Shown one piece after another: positions 42,201 through 57,200 of a stretch of DNA of 64,000 nt (positions are counted from its first letter, which is position 1; each line of letters opens with the position of its first letter). The notes beneath the pieces are model-generated. The model worked only from the letters and a program-made list of their open reading frames with translations. It was not told where the DNA came from and did no database searches. The translations under genes and the position numbers were made by a program. This stretch comes from Fratercula arctica (taxonomy: Eukaryota; Chordata; Aves; Charadriiformes; Alcidae): NCBI GenBank assembly GCA_947846985.1, contig CANTUZ010000004.1, positions 1,674,001-1,738,000 on the forward strand. The letters are read 5' to 3'.

Positions 42201-45200
42201 GGCCCAGATTTCTTAAGGGAGTTTGATAAAGCTTTGACTGTGCAGCAGTCTGACCCATCTCCAGGCCAGAGACCAGACCAGACTCGGCAGGATCTCTGTG
42301 CGGGCAGCTACGGTCCCGCTGGATCCACGCTCCATCCATTTGGCCCCATATATACGTACAAACTCGCCTTAACACTTGGTTGGCTTTTTATTTGGTGTAA
42401 GCGCCTAGTTGTGTCTACAGCTCTAGTAATAAATTACATGCACAGAAAAGCTGTTTCGCTATTCCCCTTCCTTGACGGAGAAATACTGTACCAGACTGAC
42501 TGCACAGTGCGTATTTAAGAAACGGCGTATTTTATTCTTAAATAAAATGTTCTGTGTGATGAACATTTGGTCTCTCAACATCCCAAGTAAGTTTTAACGT
42601 GACTCAGATACGCATTATTAGAAAGAGAATGTGCATTCTACAAACTTACATGTCGTCCTCCGATGCAAAGCACAGGAATCAACGTTAGTGTCTTTTTACT
42701 CAAGTGCAAGGAAAAAGACATTCTTTCTTTTGCTCTTAATTTCGCTAATCCTTTCCCTCCGTTTGGCACGCCTCTTAGCAGTGAGCCCCATTCTTGGTTT
42801 TGTCAATCTGTGCTATTTAAAAGCAAGGGAGACGTTTTCTGCCCGGTAATTAGTGCGGACTAAAAAAGGAAAACTATGCCCCTCTCATTCGTTCATGCAG
42901 CTCAAGGAGAAAACACGGCAAATCTAACCTTGGCAGCCAGGAACGGTCAAAATTAACTACACCCTTCTGGAAAAAAATTAACTTTCCAGGCTCGTTTTCC
43001 TCCAGAGGACTCATGTAAAGGCTGCCACCGCAACACTGACCCCGTGTAGTCCTACATCGGTGCCACGAATGGAGGCAGAGCCCGGAGCTAGGGATTTGAG
43101 AGGGAGAGGCTGGATTTGCCCGTGGATGGGAAGGTATGGCTGTGGGCGGAAGGCGCAGGCTGCGCAAGGGAGGGACGCGAAGAAGAACGTCACCCACCAT
43201 GACAGGGAATATGATAGCAGCCACGGTCGACTTGAGGATCCAGAGGAGGGCCAGGCACACCACCTGCAGGAAGGTGAACAGATGGACCCTGCGCAGCGGG
43301 ACGTGGCGCAGGTAGATGAAGTCGGGCTGGTGTTTTAGAGGCATCAAGAGCAGCTTCAGACGATCCATGAACTGGAAAGGAAAAGAAACGGACATTTAAA
43401 TGAAACCCAGAAAAGACAAAAAAGAGATACAAAAGCATTAATCCACTATGAAGGGTGACCGTGAATCAACTTGCTTTCCGTCCATAAGAGAAACCCAGAA
43501 GAAAACCCAGCACACCTCCTCTCTCCTGACCGGCTCGGGCTTAACACGGGGTGGGCCAAACACCTTAACTCAGTTGTCTCAAGCGAAGGTCCTAGGTCTA
43601 CGCTATATTTGGTGACTGAACAGAGATACAAGAGCGAAGCATCTCTCAAAGCAAGGCCTTGAGGGGCCTTTATGTTAAGGAGCAGGACTCCATGTGCTCT
43701 GGTCATCAGCGTGTAAACCAAGGAACGAAGGCGGCGGTGGAAATTGCTCCTCTGGCTTTGAAAGAATGGGCCTGATCTGCTGTGGCTTCACAAGTTGAAT
43801 GCCCAAACTACCGTCAGCATCAAACTCTGGGTCACTTCTGCCACCCTCCCCTGCCCCGCTCCTGCCAAGGAAAGACATTCGGCGTTTAAAAGACCCCACT
43901 TTCTTTCCAAATAAATTGGGAGCAGAGGTCAACAGAGATGAGGGCAGATGCCATGTTATCAGAGACAGAAAGGCACCTAACTGAGGAGTGAGGAAGACGG
44001 GCAGCTTCTCCGGCAGCGTCCCTTGCCCCGTGCTGGACCGGGTGGACTTGGGAGTTAAACCAAAATCGTGATTTCTCATTGAATGAAAAACATCCTTGCT
44101 CAGGGGAAAACACTCTGCCCCGTCCCCTGACCACCTGGGCCGGGAGCAGGAGAAATCCCCTCCAGGAGAACCAACCCCAGGGCGAAAATGACAATCCCCT
44201 TGTTGTCCCCTGCCCGAACGCGGGCTTGCTGCCCGCTGCTGAGACCAGATGGGTCTCACACCGGGGAATGAAAGCCGGGGCCGTTTTGAAGAACACCCAA
44301 GGAAATTCTCATGGTGCTCACAGAACAGGCAGTCTTTTCCCCTTAGAGCACAACCAAGCGCTGAAAAGAAAGGCCACAATTAATAGGGTGCCAGAAAGCA
44401 ACAAAACCGCTTCCAGCCTCCCAGGGCCAACGACAGACGCCGCGTTGTGAGAAAGGCTTTTTACAGAATATTTCCTCAACGACAAAGAAAGGGGCTTGGC
44501 TTCCCCTCCTCGGCAAAACAGCAATGTTCCTGCTCCTTAATGTTGCAGAACAGCCTCGCCGCCATCAATCATCTGCCCTTGTTTTCCTTCAGTCTCTGTC
44601 AGATGCCCTGAACCACCCCGGGAAGGAGCTCAGGGCCTCTGCAAGCACACGCTGCCCTTGGCATCACTCGGCTGGGGTGGGAAGATGGACCCTGGGTCTT
44701 CACAAAGCACCCCCCATCGCTTACAGGGCCTGGGCTTGGCCGCTCTCCCGCTGAGCAGATGGCTCCCCTTTGGTCTGGATGTCAGGACAGCCAGCTCGTG
44801 GCAATGTTTGTAAACAGCTGCTACCCTCCCCGGCTTTATCGGGAAGGAGAAGGAGAAGGGAAAGGGTGGAGGGTTGTGAAAAAAACCCCACGCCGGTTAA
44901 TGATTGCCATCTTCTGGAGACGGCCCAGTGTTGGATGGACTCATAGAATTATAGAATGATAAAATGGTTTGGGTGGGAAGGGACCTTAAACATCATCCAG
45001 TTCCAACCCCCCTGCCCTGGGCAGGGACACCTCCCACCGGACCAGGTTGCTCCAAGCCCCGTCCAACCTGGCCTTGAACCCCTCCAGGGATGGGGCAGCC
45101 ACAGCTTCTCCGGGCAACCTGGGCCAGCGACTCACCTGCACGCCATTGAGGGAAGCGACGCCCATGTAGAGGAAGACGCCGTAGAGCACAGGCATGGGAA

Positions 45201-48200
45201 TGAACTGCGGGGGAAGAGCAGGAGAAACTGAGTGAACACCCTTCCCGTACACAATGCACCGTTAACACGCAGAAGGACCTAATTCCTACCCTGTGATCAA
45301 CTCAAACTGCACCTACAAGTGGACAATGCGGAGTAAGAAAGCGAGCAATCCTTCTGCTGTGTTTTGAGAGCCGCAAGAACATTTGTGCAATCACTGGAGG
45401 GCTGAGGAGCAGGGCAGGGGCTGGACAAGCCCTGGGCTCTTCCGCTTCACTGGGACTTGGACGTCTCTCCAAGAACCAAAGGGAACGGAGCCAACCAGTC
45501 AGCAAATTCAAGAAGAGGCGGGGTAAATGTGTTCGAGTAAGCTTCAAACTGCTTTTCACCTCTTGGTTCCTGGTGAGACGAGAAGCAGAAGGTAGAGAAG
45601 AAAAGGCAGCGCCAGCCGTGGGAATCTGTCCAGAAAGGCTCTTCTCTTGAGTCCCACCTCAGCGATGACAGTCACATCAACCAAATCTCTGACCGCTCCA
45701 TCTTTCACCCACTTTAATCCGTAACTATTCACAAACACAGGTCCGTGAGTTTATTCACTGCCGGCAACTGTCCTTTCAAACATCCATTTCTGCTCCCTCA
45801 AGTGCTAAGTGCTGCCTGTTCCTCCATCACCGGTCCTGCCATCGGGGATATCTTTCTTCAGAAGGGAGGAAGGTGCAAGGTTACACCACACACGCTCCCC
45901 AGAACAAGCATCTGTCCCTCCGACCTGAAGCACAAAGCTGTCCCACCACGGCAAAAGCCACCACGCGGCTGCCAAGAGGAGGAACCGCTCCTCGGCCCCA
46001 CCACAGGACTGCGGGCAGCCAGCCTGGCGTGAGCTGACTGGGAATACTTGGGCACAAACCACACGCCCGAGACGAATAACGGCCTTTGTATGATTTATTT
46101 GAACCCAGGAAGGACGGGCAGAGCTCTGCCGCCGTCGCTGAAGGAAAGCCTTCGTGCAGTGACGGGCGGCTGCCACTGAATGGCAGCCACAGCACGGCCA
46201 AGGCTCCCACCGAGGGACGTTTGCCTTCCAACCCCTGCATGGAACTCCCTAAAGAGGCAAATAACACGGCAGTTATTCCGTGTTTTGTCGTATTCCTCAT
46301 GTTACTCATTGTTTACTGTGTCAAAAACATAGAGCTAAGCACATATCCCTGGAGGCCTTGATCCTGAACGCACGCATTTCACTTGGGCCACGCGAGCACC
46401 CGAGCCACCGGGCCACGCGCCATCCCAGACCAAAGCTTCCCTGCCTACGTTTTTCCCTTCCCTCCCCTGAGTCTCGTTCCCTATCACCTCCTGCGAGCTT
46501 CTGGATTGCTAATTCACCCTTCTAGTGGATGTATTTGCTTCCTTGAAGTGAGCTGTGGTGATATTTCACATTAAAAGCCGTGTGTTTTTGTCCCCGCAGC
46601 CTGGTTTCGACTGTCTGCCATCACCGCGCGCCGTCGCGGGGTTCACGTAGATGGGGGTGTCCAAGGGATCACTGGGTCCGAGGGATTAGGTGAGACAAGA
46701 TAATATCTCCTCCGGCAAGCTGGGTAGGAGGCTTTGAGAATTTAGCTTTTTAGTTCATTTACACTGCCCTCTTTCCCTCCCCTTCTATTTCTTTCTGTTT
46801 TTTCAAAAAAAAAAAAAAAAAAAAAGAAAAGAAAACCATGCAAATATTATTTCACCATTCCACCATGATTAATCCTGTAAATCACCCCTAGGTGAAACTT
46901 CGGCACATTATCCCACAGAGTAGCAAGCGGCGCTTTCCTTTTGGAAGACTTTCTTTTGGCAATGTATTCCCTAGCTACGGGGTTGCTGGCTTCGGCGCTC
47001 CCAGCAAACCTGCTGCGAGCCAACAGAATTAAAAATGTATTTATAGGAAAGTGCCTGTCATTTCTCCTAGCAGGGCTGAGGATGTTTCTGTGGAGATCTG
47101 CCATAACTGAGCAGGAACATCCGCGACGTTCCAAAAACCAGCGCAAACACCGCAAAAGCCACAAAAAAACAAGAGCTGGGATTATTCTGTGGGTTGCCTC
47201 TTTTACGGAATTGGGGATCGCCAGCGTTTCGGTTTGCCGCTGGCGTGAGGAGGCTTCAATGTTCTGCAATGCCTTGAGCAAAGCAAAGCCCTCCGGGGCG
47301 GGAGACCCTGCCGCCGGAGTTTGCTAAAGGTCCTGACGCGCTGCCAGGGACTTCTCTCGCTGGCACGTGGGCGAGGAGCGTGCCGCTGTATCCTCAGGCG
47401 TCCTCCCGCCGGCATCTTCCCCCACACGCGTCCTTTAGGGGAAGCACAAGCAAACAATTAACGAATGAGGCAATAAGAGGGGAAATAACAGACCCCGGTG
47501 GAATAGAGGAAGAGAGATCTTGCAGGGAAAGGTCACATGAGCTAACAAACAGAATTACTGCAATCAGGCATTAAATTAAGGGCACGGAAATGCCTGTTTG
47601 TGCAGAGGAGGAAACTGTTACCAAGGCACAAAAAGTTGCTAGTTGTCTCAACAACCTTAGAAATCAAGGATAGGAACGCACTTGACTCGTAGAGCCGCTT
47701 TCTCCACTTTATAGACAGGCGGCACCATTGCTCTCTGCCTCCGACCCTTCAGGCTCACATCTAGCGGTGCTTCACAGGCCCCGTGGCTTCCAACCTCCTC
47801 GTGACCAAAAACTCAGCGGCCTCCTCCAGAAACGCTTCTCCAGACACCCATCTGCTCCGTTGCGGCGTTACGGTGCCCGGTGACACTGTTTCAGTACGTG
47901 TGTTCCCTGTTTTGACATCTTCTGCTCGTACCATCGGTCTACGGATCCCTGGAGATGGACTTGTGGAGCTGACATCTCCTGTTGTACAGTATTCCTGCGC
48001 TCGGCACCACTGAAACCATCGTCCCCGGAGAAGAAGGCAGCATCCTCCACAAGCCGTGGATAAGCAGGTTTCCCAGCTTTGTTCGATGATCCGATGATCC
48101 ACCAAGGCCAACGTTTCTCTGTGGCCATGTGCCAAGAAATTTCAGGTCTTGGAAAATAGCTAGCTACCTAGATTAAATGGTCCATCAGCAGCACATCCGT

Positions 48201-51200
48201 CCAGAGCCTTGGCTAAACTCACAGGAAAAAAAAAATATCCAGGAGATTAAGAAATCACGTTTAATTGCGCTGCTTCCTCCAGAAACACATTTTCCGTACT
48301 GTTAAGCCGGGCATCGCTTCTGAGCGGTAAGGGATGGGCTATTTTTGGAGGATCCAGCCCAAAAGAGTGAAAATGCGATTGTTGTGCTGGCTTTTTTACA
48401 AAAAACCAGGCGTGCTGCAGCAGCCTCACACTGCTGAGCTGCGTGTGCCTTGGGAGGGTTCCGCTCCGCCACAGCAGCGGTCCCAAATCCCAAAGATTTT
48501 GGGCCAAAACTGTACCCATGGACTAATACCATCAGCTGTAGGCTCTGCTCATTGCCACCAGTTCTGCGTATTCTCTTTCATCAAAAAAACCCCACCTTCT
48601 CTCAGTGGGCCACGCATATACCCTATCAGTAAGCACCAAATGAAGATTTTCTTCAGATGTATGTGTTAAGATGTGCGCCCACTCAAATAAATACAAATGT
48701 ACTTTTAAAACTACGTATCCATCTGGTAACCCGCGTCTTCCACACAGCAACTCTACCGCGCTGCCAACCATCCTTCCATCAGGCCACCAGTAGGCTCCCA
48801 AGCTTTATCCGCAACATATTTTCCATAAACCACAAGCACAGCGGAGATATAGGAGCGCAAAATAAAAGGAAACTTGACCTTATGCAAATACGGAAGAAAA
48901 AAAAAAAAACTTTAAATGAAAAAAGCCTCACAGCCCCCAAGACCACCAGCCCTGAACTTTGTCGCTATTACTATCTAGCACGCCACAACGATGTTATTTT
49001 TTCCTTCCAAAAGGAAGCTTCCAGAAAACGGTAAAACTGCGTGAGTAATTCTCGCTAATCTCCTTTTCCACACTTCAATGAGCTTTTTCAGTAGCTTAAA
49101 AATAGCCTGACAGTTGCCGTGGCCTTACTTTGGCTGCGTGAGCCGAAGGAAAGCGGGAAAGGCGATGTCCTTACCTTCAGGATGGGCGCCATGAAGACAG
49201 AGACGCCGGTCAGGATGAAAACGATGATCCCGGTGACTCTCTGCTCCCTGAAACAAAACCCCTGGGTGAGCGGCACGGCTCCAGCTTTCCCTCTGCTTTT
49301 ATTCCCCCTCTCTGAGCACTCAAAACCAGCCTAACGCCCGTTTTTGCAGCCCCAGTTTCAAAGCAGAGCGGCCATCACAAGCCCACAGCGTCAGGCAGGT
49401 ACCTTCATCCTGACCCAGCCTCATAAATCTCTTTTTTTAAATATCAGATCGGTGTTTGCACCCTGCAACGGCTCCGCTGTTTGTGGATCAACAGCGCGTT
49501 GCTACCGCGTCAGGCGGAGCGTGTTTACACGTTAAACACGAGGAACCGTTAACTGGCAATCCGAATTCCCTGCCCGGCCGCATTCACTGCACGCAGAGAG
49601 GTAACAAATCGCCGGGCCTCCGCTCTCAGATTAGCAGCGCATTTCGAGTCCTGCTCATGCTATTCCAACAGCTGGATAAACGGTCCAGGCCCTTCGTGGG
49701 GTGCCGAACACGTGCCTTCATCGGCACCCACAGCCGCTCCCTACATCCAAAAATACTTTCCCCAAGGAATGTTTCAGAGTACTGAAAGTTAGGCCGTTAA
49801 ATTTCTATTTAAATTTACTATTTTCTACAGGCGGCCTGATTTCCAGAAGCGCTCCTATTGAAAACACTTCAGCCCACTTAATTAAGGCAACCAAACACAG
49901 GAAAAATTGCTCGATTAAGTAGAGCTGATTGCTCTAGGCATGACAGGTTTACATTTTTTTAGCATTATGCTTGCTAATGAATGCCTGTTTTGATTTCCAT
50001 GGATAAAGAAGCCTGCAGTAAATTTACCTCTTCTCAAAAACTGCTCCTGATCTGGCCGAACCGGCTTTTGAGGGGTTACACGGGGATTTGTCCAAGGCAT
50101 TGCCAGAGACCCGCGCTGCTAAATCTCACAGCTGGGTTTGGAAAGACAAAGAAAGCAGCACGAAATTCTTCGCGACCGCTTTGCGGTGTCCCAGGGGCAC
50201 CAGAGCTCCCTCTGGGAAGCTTTGGGTATTTTGGAGTGACTTCGACGTGCATGCCCCAAAGCCGATGGAGAAAAGGTCTAAGCTCCGGGGCGAAGTTTCC
50301 TTCCTCTCCTCCCCTTGCACAGGCTCTCCCCCATCTACGGGCACACACGTCGTGCGACAGTTTTCTTCCTTTTCAAGAAAGGGTATTTGCAAAAGGGCTA
50401 GGCCAGATGAATTTCTAACGGGATATATCCTCCACCGACAAAAAAAAAAGCTGTAAGGAAGCACGGCTGATCTGAAGATTTACAGCAAATCCAAGAACTA
50501 TTCCCCCCGAACCTCTGCATGTGTCCTGCTCGAGCCAAGACCATTTATAGTACAAACTGATCTTTGCAGGCAAACAAGGCAATTAAGGCCTTTCTGGTTT
50601 GACATACCTCACTCCCAAAAACTTGGGCTGTTCTCCAGGGGCCGAAGTTTCCGTCTCCATCTTCAAGCTGTCGATGTGAGCTATGGAGATCACGGTAGCA
50701 GCAACGTACCAGGGCAGACCCATGAAGGAGCATATGATCATCAGAATGGCCACCCAGAACAAATCCAGATGGTATCCAGCACCTTTCTGTGAAGGAAGAA
50801 AGACAACCTTCAGCTTAATTAGTCTCGATAGCTACGGAACGGCCAGGGCTCCGGGAACAGAGGCACACCAAGCAAGAGGCAGTTCCTTCTACGGCATCTT
50901 TTGGCCAGCAGGAATTGTCACAAGTAGCAAAGTAGGACACATTAAGGGATGAATTATCTGCGTATACAGGGAAAATGGGTAAGTGCTACAGTTCCAGCAA
51001 GCTCTGAAAACAACAGCACGTGGCAAGCAGAGGAGAGCAGCCGACCTGCAAGCAGCCTGGCAGAAGACCAAGCCCCTTGCGTACACTACGAAGTGCTGGG
51101 AGGTCGAGTTGGTACAAGCCAAGCCCTGCGACCAGTCCCAAGAGCTCTTTGCAGAGGGACTGGAGACAGCAGACCACGAGTTGGAGACAATCTGAAAGCA

Positions 51201-54200
51201 CCACCTTCACCAAAAAATACTTGGTGAGACACACATTGTATCTTGTAAACAAGCAAGCTCTCAATACATTTTTTAAATACATATATATACACACACACAC
51301 CCCCCCTTGGTTATAATGGGTTTATAGCGCTCTTGAAGGAGCTCTGCATTGCCTCTTGAAAACCAAAAATGAAACCCCATTATCAAGTGCTATTTTTACA
51401 GCGTGTCCCCATTTTTTTCAGGAGAACACAGGGAGCAGCAACCCAACGCCCGGCACCATCCCAGCTCCTGCTGCCTCCTCGCGGCGCGTTCGAAAACCCG
51501 ACGGCCCATTTCCACAACATGAGACAGGGCAGCAAGAGAGTTTGGAGAGGACGAGTGGACAAGAAGATGGTCTGCAAAGCAGGAGAGCGGCTTGCGATGG
51601 TGGGAGCCACCATCTGTCCTACTGCTCTCCTACAGGACTACGTCTGCCGCGGTGGGAGGCCAGGATTAGTACCTTTGTGTGCCAAATTATCTTGCGTCGG
51701 TGTAAGCGGCAGCTTGGGTGTGCACAGAGCTTTAAATACCCAAACCACCCTTGAAAACCGGCCCAAAGCCTAATGTCCTGTATTTAGGATAGGAAGTGAC
51801 TGTGTGATCTCACGGTTGGGACCTCCCAACTGGTCTGAGCCCTGCTGGTCATGGCCTGGTGCTGGAGGCATCTTCCTCAACCCCAGGCCCTCTTGGGAAA
51901 AGCCACAAAAACAGCTGATGGGCTCATACCCTATCGAAAGGAGAAAGCTGCCCTCATTCTTTATTCCTTTTTAAAGACCTCTGACCTTCTCTTTTTTCAA
52001 CCCTTTAATGAACTAACAGAGGAAATCCACCAGCCACAAGCGCCAAGAGAAGTGGTGAAGAAACAAAAGAGCTGCCAAAGAAAGGGATCTTCAGAAAAAC
52101 ACTAGACAAATCTCCAAGGTTTGCTGTTGTAAAGAAGATTAACCTTTTTTTAATCCTGTTCAATTTGATTTTATTGGAAAGAACGAATGAGCCGGACCCA
52201 CTTGGTGACCCAGGAGGGAAAGCAACCCAAGTCGTCTTGAATAGTCCTCATTGTTTTCCTCATGCGGGCGCTGCTTACCTTGGCTGGCCGGCAGCACGGG
52301 GACGGGCACTCAGTGACACCCTGCCCGCGCTTTAGCAAGGCACTAGCAGAAAGAAACCCCATCCTTCTTTTGGCCTACAGGAGATTTTGTGTACGGAGGT
52401 GTTTTTTGGTGCAGAGTAGCAGGGTCGGGCTCCAGAACCCCCAATTAAACACAAGCATCTGCTCACAACCGTAACAAAGGAAGCAGGAAATAAATTTTTA
52501 TATTAAGCAGTACTTTGCTGGAGTGTTTATACCTTCTTACTGAAAAAGCACGCCCAGTGCTGATAGCATAACCATGTTGCGTGCCTATAAGCTGAGGAGA
52601 TGAGGTGGCTCTTCTTCACAGGGCAAGAAGGGTGAATATATTCTTCCAGCGATTAAGAAAACGCTATGTCTGCTTAGTTAGGTGCAGGAGACAGACCTAA
52701 AACCGATATCGTGCCAACGGTTAGCCTCCCCCCGAGGAAGACCTGGGCACAGTATTGAATTTATCTGCCCAGATCCAGATAGCAAAAAGCGATGTTCTAA
52801 GGTTGGGGGTTTTTTTTAACACCAGTCCCATAAACCATCAGCCAGCACTCACCACTGCGCACAAACCTTCCCCATCCCCTGTCACCCTGACTTTCTCCTC
52901 CAGGTCAGGCTCGGGATGGTCCTAAATCACACATCAGTTCTCTAATGTCCACAGCGACCATATGAATTGAAACATCCTCCCCTTCTTCAAAAGGCTCCAT
53001 TCCCAACTCAAGCTCTCGATTGTATCTCAATAGATATCTAAATACTGACCCAGCACTACCCGTGTTTTGAGGGAGTCTTCCCTCTCACGGGTTCGACCAC
53101 TTGAAACCTGTCCCAATAGCAGGAAGGGAGAGCCTTCTTTTACAGGAATTTAATATTTTTCAATAGAACTGACTGTGCAGGGAAAGGAAAAAGCCTGCAG
53201 GCATGAAAAGCTGCATAGCGCCGGTCTGGAAAGTTTATTTTAAAAACATTACTCCATCCTAGGCTGTTATATGTCAGCGGATATAAAGCTCTTCTTTAAA
53301 TAACATCCAACTGTGGCTATGCCCTTGGTACGTCCCAAATCTCTTCAGCTTATTGCTAGTTATTTTCCAGCACTCTACGGCCAACGCAGCTGTTGTACTT
53401 GGGCCCCTCCGGCCACAGCCACCACAGGAAGGGTCCCGCCATTGTCCCGGCACCCCAAAACCTCCTTCGGAGCGGGTGACAGCCAGACCGCCGTGCCGTG
53501 CCCGCAACACAAAGAGACCTTGTTCTGCCCACGGCTGGGAACATCCGCCAGCGATCGTCTTACATGATAAACACGGTAAGAGGGGCTTGTGCGATCCTGA
53601 GAGACTTTGCCCGTAGTGATAAGGTGAGAGAGATTTTTGGCTCGGATGCAATAACGGGGTGCGGCGCAAATTCAAATTAGGTCCCGGCTTAGGTTAAAGC
53701 AGAGCTCCCAAGAGAGAAAGCCCTTCCAAGCTCACAATTTCTCCCCACCGCGAGCCTGGGGACCCAAAAATGGGCACTCTCTGCAGATCCATGCATGACC
53801 TGGTGGAGCCACTCTGGCCACCCTCCTTTTCCTTTCCACGCCGACGCATCAGATTCATCAAGTCTCCCCTTATAGTCTAGGACAGGAGCGCAGGAAGAAA
53901 GCTGAGCACAACCACAAAGCAACTTTTTCTCCTTAAAAACAGTAGCAGATGATAAGGAATAGGTCCATGTCATTGAGGGAGGAAGGTGGTAAGCGGAAAA
54001 TTAGATGTTAAGAGTCACTTGATGCTAGAAGAGAGGTTTGAGTTAGTTGGAGTTGAGGCTGGGACTAGTTTCTCTAGAGAACTAGAGTCTGTGAGGCGAA
54101 GCGTGATTTGGAAGCACCAGCCCTGCCAAAACCCAGCAGTTTTTCACACCAGCTGTAAAGCAGCGAGCCATCAGACCCTTCTGCTGGCCCCAATCCTCTT

Positions 54201-57200
54201 CCTGAACGCCGTGTTGAAAATAACGCCAGAAAGAACGTCTGTCAAGCCTCCTCACTGGGAAGCACCCTACCCTTCCTAGGTGTTCCTTAACATCAGACCC
54301 GGGGACTTGTTGTAAAGGAATTAACAGCTTTGGTAGTACGTAAAACCATATTTGCTGGGCACAGCGGACAGCGTGAGCTTTCCCTACACAAGCAAAGATG
54401 GGGAATGACAGACATCAACCAGTTTCTGACTGCGTTTAAGTTAATGAATTTAATGGAAAAGCAGAGGACACCAAGTGGACGCATAAAGCGGTCAAGCATA
54501 TAACTTTATATTTGTGGATAGACGCAGATCTTCTTTCCTAGCCAACATTTAGAAGCTTCCCTTGCTATTCTCCAATGTTGACAGCTGGAGAGTGAAGCTC
54601 TTGCAAGGAAAGAGCAATATATTGTAAAGATTTTAAGAAAACTTATGGGTTTATGTTGACACGAGAAGGGGCTTTAAACAAAAAATCTGCCTCTCAAAGG
54701 TGGGCTGCTCTAATTTCTTCTGCCTCTAGCCACGTGGTTTAGTGGTCATTTTGGTGATGGTTGGACTCGACGATCTTAAAGGTCCGTTCCAACCTAGACA
54801 ATTCTATGACCCTGTGAGCAGTGGGTAGGACGCGATGGGTCTAAGTCCTTTCCTTCCCCTAGAAGGCAAGGGGTGGCTGGCCATTTTGGTGAAATCCGAC
54901 TATTCCTGGCACGGGACCTGTTTGCGAAGGAAAAGGGAGGAGCAATCCCAAAGCTTCTCATGTGGGAATGCTTCAGGCCACAGGATGGTGAAGCCAATCA
55001 AAATGAGGAAGTGTTTACTGAACGAGACATTGCGAGTTGGCCCTGCACAGGGCTCTTGCTTTAGGAGAAAGGCAAACGCTGTCTGCGCAACACTCAAGAT
55101 TTCAACTGAATCAGTGGTTTTCCCAGCAAAAACTCTACGCCAATCAACAAAATAATATTCTTGTTAAACACCAGCAATGACATTTCTGAGGTGGCATGTA
55201 CGTTCAACACTGCCACGGGCCCTCCATCATCTCTAGCACAGAAAAACACCGGGCAGCTCTTTGTCCGCACACAAGACACGACGCACACCCACCTTGAGCT
55301 TGTGCTCCTTCCTGTTGACGATGACGGCTGTGATTTGCTGGTCCATGAAGATGAGGATAGTCACCAGCAGTGCAGGGATGGCTGCTGCCAGGTACACCCA
55401 CCACGGGTTCCCTCCAAAAGGTGGGATAAACCAACCCCTCTCGGGACTGGTTGGCTTTTAAGGGCAAGGAAAGGAAAACTTGCATTAGAGCCGCAATACA
55501 GGAGTGACGACATCCCAAATTCGCTTGTACTTCTAGTAACGGGGCTACGGGGAGACACTTGAGGTTTGAGACAATTTCATCCTTCCCATTAACAGCAACA
55601 AAACGTTCAAAGTACGCAGGCAGGATTTAGGAGATACAACAGCCAACCCAAATGATGCTAATAAAAAGGACACCATTTGAGTAAAACGGTCCTTTTTCAC
55701 AAAGCTGACAACTCTCCTGCTTTGAGGGCGAGTCATTTTATACAGGGCAGATGGGGGGAAAAGTGAACCTCTTCCAAAGGCCACCGAACAAAGCCGACAA
55801 TGACGTACCTTGAATTCACTTGGCACAATTAGTTTTGGTGTGTCCACACCTACCAGGGCATCTATTCCACAGAAAATCAAAATGGACAAGATAATGGCAA
55901 AGTCACTGATGAGCTTCCGGGCCTGGAAGAGAAGTTGATATCGGAACAGTAGTTAGCACCATGAAACGCCATTTCACCCACGCTTTAGTTTCGACGTGAT
56001 ACTCCAGGCTTGCGTTCGGTGGCAATCCAAGCTCATCGTTCCTTCTTTCGTAGAAACAAAAGTGCGCGTTGTCACATCTGGCGCCATTTGCCTAAATGCG
56101 CCTCTGGTACTTTATTGCTTTGTCTGAAGGCCAAACAATTAAGCCTAAATGGAAGTACGAAAACTAAGCCTGAGGAAGAAGAAAACTGCTATTCTAAGAA
56201 ACTCCCACATGAATTTTTCAAGGCAGTCTCAGTGACGTTACGTTCGACGGCAGCCACCAACCGGTGGTATGGAGACCTAGCTCCTCTGCAGCAGCGTCTG
56301 AAAGGACTTGCAGCTTCCAGTATTACAGGTAATGAACATTTATAAACAAACCTAAAAAAAAACAGTGACTTTTTTAGACATAGAAAATATTGCTTCCTTC
56401 TGCTTGCCTTCTCGTGTCTGATTCTTTAGGGTCCACGTTTTTCTACACAGGGCCAGAGATGGCTTTTTTGACACGAGTTGAGCTTCTCGTGTTATCACAG
56501 GGTTCCTAAGGTGCATGGCTTTAATGAAAAATACCGTGTTATCCCCAGACACCACTGTTTCAAAATGACTGATTTCACAATGCAGATTTTAAAAAAACGA
56601 GAAAGGGAAGAAACGGCATTTTACACCAGACAATGGAAACAGTCACAAACTTCACTTTAGAAGACGGGAAGACCCAAACTTCCACGACAGATGAGATGTT
56701 CTGGCAGAGTTTACACTGTTTTCTCTTCAAGTAATAAATCAACTTAAGCAGACAGGAAAACAAATTAAGCTTCTCAGCGAAACCCTCAACATGCTGTAAG
56801 TCATTGGAATATGACAACTTAAAGCTGCCACTGCTCAGGCCCCGAAATTTAACCGGGCAGGACCCACTGGCCTTTTCTGTAACTGCGGGGTCTTGTAGAG
56901 CTGTTGTTCCTTCCAGGCTTCCTGGGCTCACATGGTTACACATAAACTGAGCCGCGTTCCAGCCCGGATGGAATTTGTTTCTTTTTTATTAAAAATAATA
57001 GAGGTTTGTAACGCAGCAGAACAGTAAACATCCATGCAGGGGAAATCCCCGCCTGTCAAGATGCCAAAACCAGGGCGAGGGGTCAGGTCTCAGAGGGAAA
57101 CAGGGCTTTGGTACATATGGAAACCACCAGCTCACACGCGTGTCGTGGTAACTTCAGCTGGGGAGACAAAACAAGCAGATGCACCCGAGAGGTGCGTGTA

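Noticed and set aside
44986..45268. Open frame continuing exon 21 of SLC4A4 into the intron as a possible protein-coding exon
   Set aside because: The intron side is CR1 sequence and exon 22 joins exon 21 perfectly in frame; kept only as a possible intron-retention product.
53085..53100. GGGTTCGACCAC, resembling a tRNA T-arm
   Set aside because: The rest of a tRNA (A and B box spacing, acceptor stem) cannot be found around it.
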